Origin: Deltaproteobacteria bacterium ADurb.Bin026
GTDB taxonomy: Bacteria > Desulfobacterota > Syntrophorhabdia > Syntrophorhabdales > Syntrophorhabdaceae
Length of the DNA stretch: 7,811 nucleotides
Reading direction: 5' to 3'
NCBI GenBank assembly: GCA_002071245.1
Contig: MWEV01000061.1
Span: 1 to 7,811 of the forward strand
Shown in pieces: positions 5,286 through 7,811 of the stretch. Within the stretch, counting starts at the first letter, position 1. Each line of letters opens with the position of its first letter. The position numbers and the translations under genes are program-made. Below the pieces are notes generated by a model that saw only the letters and a program-made list of their open reading frames with translations, did no database searches and had not been told where the DNA came from.

Positions 5286-7619
5286 TTAGCTTGGACGTCG
5301 TAAATGGTCTGTATTTTTTGGTACTGTATACAACAGGATAAGGCTTGTTCCCTTAAGTGCCGAGAGAAAAAGACATGTATTTGAAGTGCCGAGCACAGGC
5401 AATACGATGAGTCCTCCGATGATACCGCCCAGACAAGCCCCTATGAGGTCTAACCCGTATAATATCCCCGCAGTGTTGCCTATGGCTTTGTTTTTATCTC
5501 GATATTCAAGCCCGACAAGCTCGAGATAGATTATATTTGAAAGAGGAAATTGCATGCCGGCAAGAAAACCTGAGATTATTAGCAGAGTATAAAATATGAA
5601 ACGGATGGACGATGTTGGAATGGAATATAAATACCCCTGAAATAAAGATATAAGGGCAAAGAATAGGGGGAATATTATCATCGCCGTGTCGAGAGCCTTC
5701 ATTCCAGACAATGACTGTTGGAAAGACAAGTTATGACGATAGGTTACAATAAGACTGCCAGCAGCCATACCTGCCATAAAAACCGTTATTAAGATGCCTA
5801 TTTCATAATAGACATATCCGCAGAACACCTGAAAACTGAATATGAGAATAAGCTCGAAGACCATTGCCGAGAGGCCTGTAGTGGTAATGGCGTATGGTAT
5901 GCCTATATGTCTATGCTTTCGGCAAAGGAGTAAAAAAAACAAAAAAATGCTGATTATAAAAACAAAAAGGGACGTTGTATTTATCTGTTTTACAAATTCA
6001 AAAACAGATTTGAGTGACGGCGAAAAGAGCATATTTTGATATGAGATGCTGTAAAAGAGCCCCATTGGTGAAAAATCCCTATTAATTTGTACCTTTGTGC
6101 CCTCAAGGGACGATGCGAACCACATAAATCTTTCATTTTCGAAACGGTCATTGAGGTGAGGCAAGGTTATAAGTTTGGTTTCGATTTGGCGCTCAGCTAA
6201 TGCATTGTTTAGCAGGGTAGGGGATAGGCCCGTTATTCTTTTCGATTGTGAGGCAAAAATAATGTTATATTCACCAGGAAGGATAAAAACATATAAAAAT
6301 GCAGATTTAACGGTTTCAATGATGCTTGCGTTAAGCTCCTTCAATGTATTGCCATAATATGAATAAGAGCCTGGCGTAGTAAGGGCGAGTATCCCGTCTG
6401 TATTTAAAGCGTTTTTTATTAAGTTGTAAAATTCCAATGTATAAAATCTGTTCATCTGAAGTGTTGAAGGGGGAGGCAGGCCAATTAATATGACATCGTA
6501 CTTATCTTCGGTCTTTCTTAGAAATCTCCTCCCGTCTTTATAATGAAGCTTGACAATGGGGTTGTTTAATTCAATCTCTGTAAGCGATGTTGGAAATCTT
6601 TTTATTGTTTTTAGGAAGTCCGGGTCTATTTCTATGTAATCTATTTTCTTTACGGTGCGGTGTTTTGATATCTCATTGATGATGCCTCCTGTACCCCCAC
6701 CGATGACGAGAATATCTTTTGGCTGGGGGTGTGCAAGAATAGGAAAATGGGCAAATTCTTCCACAAATGCAATGTCTGGAACTGGTGTCGTAACGAATGG
6801 AATCCCATCAGTGAAGAAGGTATACTGATCCTCGTTTTTGACAACGACAATGTTTTGATAAATAGAATTTTTATAAGAAACTACGTTTTGCTTTGCCCAT
6901 TGAATGTTTATGGATGCCATGTGTATTTTGTTATCTACATTGAAAATCATCATGATACATACCATTATTGAGAGAATTGAAGAACTCAGTAGCAACAATC
7001 GGTTCTTACGGCCCAATTGAAAGACATCAGCACTTTTTACAAAGATAATACAGGATATTGCTCCCATGACGGCTATTATCATTGCGATAAAAAAGCTGTT
7101 AAAAAACGGAACAAAAAAGATACTAACGACTGTGCCGCCGGCAATTGTGCCGAGTGTTTCGTAGAAATATATCCTTCCAGCAGATATTTTGCCTTTGTCA
7201 GTCATCTGGTTATGAACTGAACAGGCTATTGTAAAAAAGAATCCGTGAAGTAAGCCGATGGGAAAAAGTATAATGAAAGAGGAGTACAATATAGACACCA
7301 TGCCTACGCCTATCCCAGGCGGGATATCGAGTAACGATTTGAAAATACGTGTCAGATAAATACATATTGGAAATATTATCGAGAAAAGAAGAACAGAATA
7401 TGTAAGTATCTCAGGGTTAAATGTTTTGTTGAATTTACCACCTGTATATGCCCCAATGGATTCGCTTATAACCCATGCGCTGATGATAATGCCTATCGAA
7501 TACTCGTTTCCTGAAAATAAAACAAGTAATTCCCTGAGTAGTATAGTCTGAGCAACTATCCCGCCAAATCCTGCAGCGAACACAAGAATAATAAAAGGAG
7601 AGATTTTTGTATTATGCAT
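5286..7619 (-). CDS. Polytopic membrane protein with central spermidine-synthase-like (SpeE-type Rossmann) domain
   Basis: A 777-residue protein of the fused transporter-like/spermidine-synthase-like type. Seven hydrophobic segments (about 8-28, 40-60, 72-92, 104-132, 152-172, 174-194, 207-227) precede a soluble domain (about 240-530). Seven more follow (about 549-566, 572-597, 603-625, 643-665, 671-695, 716-740, 744-765). The soluble domain shows DILVIGGGTGG (302-312), YIEIDPDF (328-335), YKDGRRFL (360-367), KYDVILIGLPPPSTLQMNRF (373-392) and EFYNLIKNAL. The fold is that of spermidine synthase, but T310, G380 and P383 stand where the true enzyme has the acidic residues that bind substrate and catalyse transfer, so normal spermidine synthesis is doubtful. 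Basic loops fall on alternate sides and put the soluble domain outside the cytoplasm. The ATG at 7619 is fixed by an in-frame TAA two codons upstream; no convincing Shine-Dalgarno precedes it. The gene lies 89 bases upstream of amrS with no strong terminator between them, so a common transcript is possible. Confidence 0.85.
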   Translation of the reverse strand: MHNTKISPFIILVFAAGFGGIVAQTILLRELLVLFSGNEYSIGIIISAWVISESIGAYTGGKFNKTFNPEILTYSVLLFSIIFPICIYLTRIFKSLLDIPPGIGVGMVSILYSSFIILFPIGLLHGFFFTIACSVHNQMTDKGKISAGRIYFYETLGTIAGGTVVSIFFVPFFNSFFIAMIIAVMGAISCIIFVKSADVFQLGRKNRLLLLSSSILSIMVCIMMIFNVDNKIHMASINIQWAKQNVVSYKNSIYQNIVVVKNEDQYTFFTDGIPFVTTPVPDIAFVEEFAHFPILAHPQPKDILVIGGGTGGIINEISKHRTVKKIDYIEIDPDFLKTIKRFPTSLTEIELNNPIVKLHYKDGRRFLRKTEDKYDVILIGLPPPSTLQMNRFYTLEFYNLIKNALNTDGILALTTPGSYSYYGNTLKELNASIIETVKSAFLYVFILPGEYNIIFASQSKRITGLSPTLLNNALAERQIETKLITLPHLNDRFENERFMWFASSLEGTKVQINRDFSPMGLFYSISYQNMLFSPSLKSVFEFVKQINTTSLFVFIISIFLFFLLLCRKHRHIGIPYAITTTGLSAMVFELILIFSFQVFCGYVYYEIGILITVFMAGMAAGSLIVTYRHNLSFQQSLSGMKALDTAMIIFPLFFALISLFQGYLYSIPTSSIRFIFYTLLIISGFLAGMQFPLSNIIYLELVGLEYRDKNKAIGNTAGILYGLDLIGACLGGIIGGLIVLPVLGTSNTCLFLSALKGTSLILLYTVPKNTDHLRRPS

Positions 7620-7716
7620 TAATTATAGATATATCAATGTTTGAATAAAATGTGCAAGACGGAAAATATGAATTGCCTTGTCTCTTTCGGGCGTAGTATG
7701 GTATAAAACTTGACAC
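7620..7716. other. Divergent intergenic region between the membrane-protein gene and tRNA-Ser
   Basis: This 97-base spacer holds the tRNA promoter on the plus strand. On the minus strand it must hold any promoter of the membrane-protein gene. The best minus-strand candidates are TTGCAC (7657-7652) with TATATC (7633-7628) at 18 bases, or TATAAT (7627-7622) without a good -35. Both lie so close to the ATG at 7619 that the leader would be almost absent, so neither is called with confidence. Confidence 0.35.
7678..7707 (+). promoter_or_regulatory. Promoter of the tRNA-Ser gene
   Basis: TTGTCT at 7678-7683 and TATAAA at 7702-7707 are separated by 18 bases, and TG at 7699-7700 makes an extended -10 (TGGTATAAA). 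The predicted transcript would start near 7714, a few bases before the mature tRNA 5' end at 7717. The position and quality fit a sigma-70-type promoter; no experimental support is available. Confidence 0.55.
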
Positions 7717-7810
7717 GGAGAGATGTCCGAGAGGCTGAAGGAGCACGACTGGAAATCGTGTGTCCCGTCACAAAGCGGGACCCAGGGTTCAAATCCCTGT
7801 CTCTCCGCCA
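7717..7810 (+). tRNA. tRNA-Ser (anticodon GGA), CCA encoded
   Basis: A complete class II tRNA can be folded by eye. The seven-pair acceptor stem is GGAGAGA (7717-7723) with TCTCTCC (7800-7806), followed by discriminator G (7807) and an encoded CCA (7808-7810). The D arm has TCC/GGA (7726-7728 with 7740-7742). The anticodon stem is CACGA/TCGTG (7744-7748 and 7756-7760) around loop CTGGAAA, with anticodon GGA at 7751-7753, reading UCC and UCU serine codons. The long variable arm typical of serine tRNAs has stem GTCCCG/CGGGAC (7762-7767 and 7776-7781). The T arm is CAGGG/CCCTG with loop TTCAAAT. It is transcribed away from the minus-strand gene block. Confidence 0.98.
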
Positions 7811-7811
7811 G

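Noticed and set aside
7710..7715. Perfect TTGACA just before the tRNA
   Set aside because: No -10 sequence lies about 17 bases downstream, and it would start transcription within the tRNA; the TTGTCT/TATAAA pair upstream fits better.
7717..7811. tRNA-Ser as an integration site for a mobile element
   Set aside because: tRNA-Ser genes are common integration targets, but the window ends one base after CCA and shows no integrase or repeated tRNA 3' end.

Overview
The window looks like an ordinary bacterial chromosome segment of moderately low GC, with tight spacing, an overlapping operon and a tRNA gene whose CCA end is encoded. The gene content fits a Gram-negative anaerobe, for example of the Nitrospirota or Desulfobacterota type: a RsbU/SpoIIE-like phosphatase, an AmmeMemoRadiSam set, and a giant membrane protein with a spermidine-synthase-like domain. 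That taxonomic guess is inference from gene content and base composition only.

Layout. Positions 1-348 (+) hold the C-terminal end of a PP2C/SpoIIE-type serine phosphatase whose start lies outside the window. It converges on a block of four minus-strand genes. Read in their own direction these are: a 777-residue membrane protein with a spermidine-synthase-like domain between two membrane halves (7619-5286); the AmmeMemoRadiSam radical SAM enzyme with a twin-arginine-like N-terminus (5196-4087); a MEMO-AMMECR1 fusion with an N-terminal signal sequence or anchor (4090-2567); and ribonuclease R (2542-416). The last three are tightly packed: an ATGA overlap between the first pair, then a 24-base gap. 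They are probably one transcript. The membrane protein lies 89 bases upstream of the radical SAM gene and may belong to the same unit. At the right edge, diverging from the block, is a complete tRNA-Ser(GGA) with a good extended -10 promoter (7717-7810).

How the genes may work together. The three AmmeMemoRadiSam components (A = AMMECR1, B = MEMO, radical SAM) are conserved together in many prokaryotes, but I know of no settled reaction for them. Here A and B are one polypeptide. Both that fusion and the radical SAM enzyme carry N-terminal sequences that look like export signals. The neighbouring membrane protein, judged by positive-inside topology, also places its Rossmann-like domain outside the cytoplasm, and that domain has lost the acidic residues used by true spermidine synthases. 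The most interesting hypothesis from this window is therefore an envelope-located AmmeMemoRadiSam system linked to a degenerate, membrane-held aminopropyltransferase-like domain, with RNase R co-transcribed behind it. Only the signals, motifs and gene order are seen directly; the shared location and shared pathway are inference. No mobile element, CRISPR array or long non-coding stretch was found.
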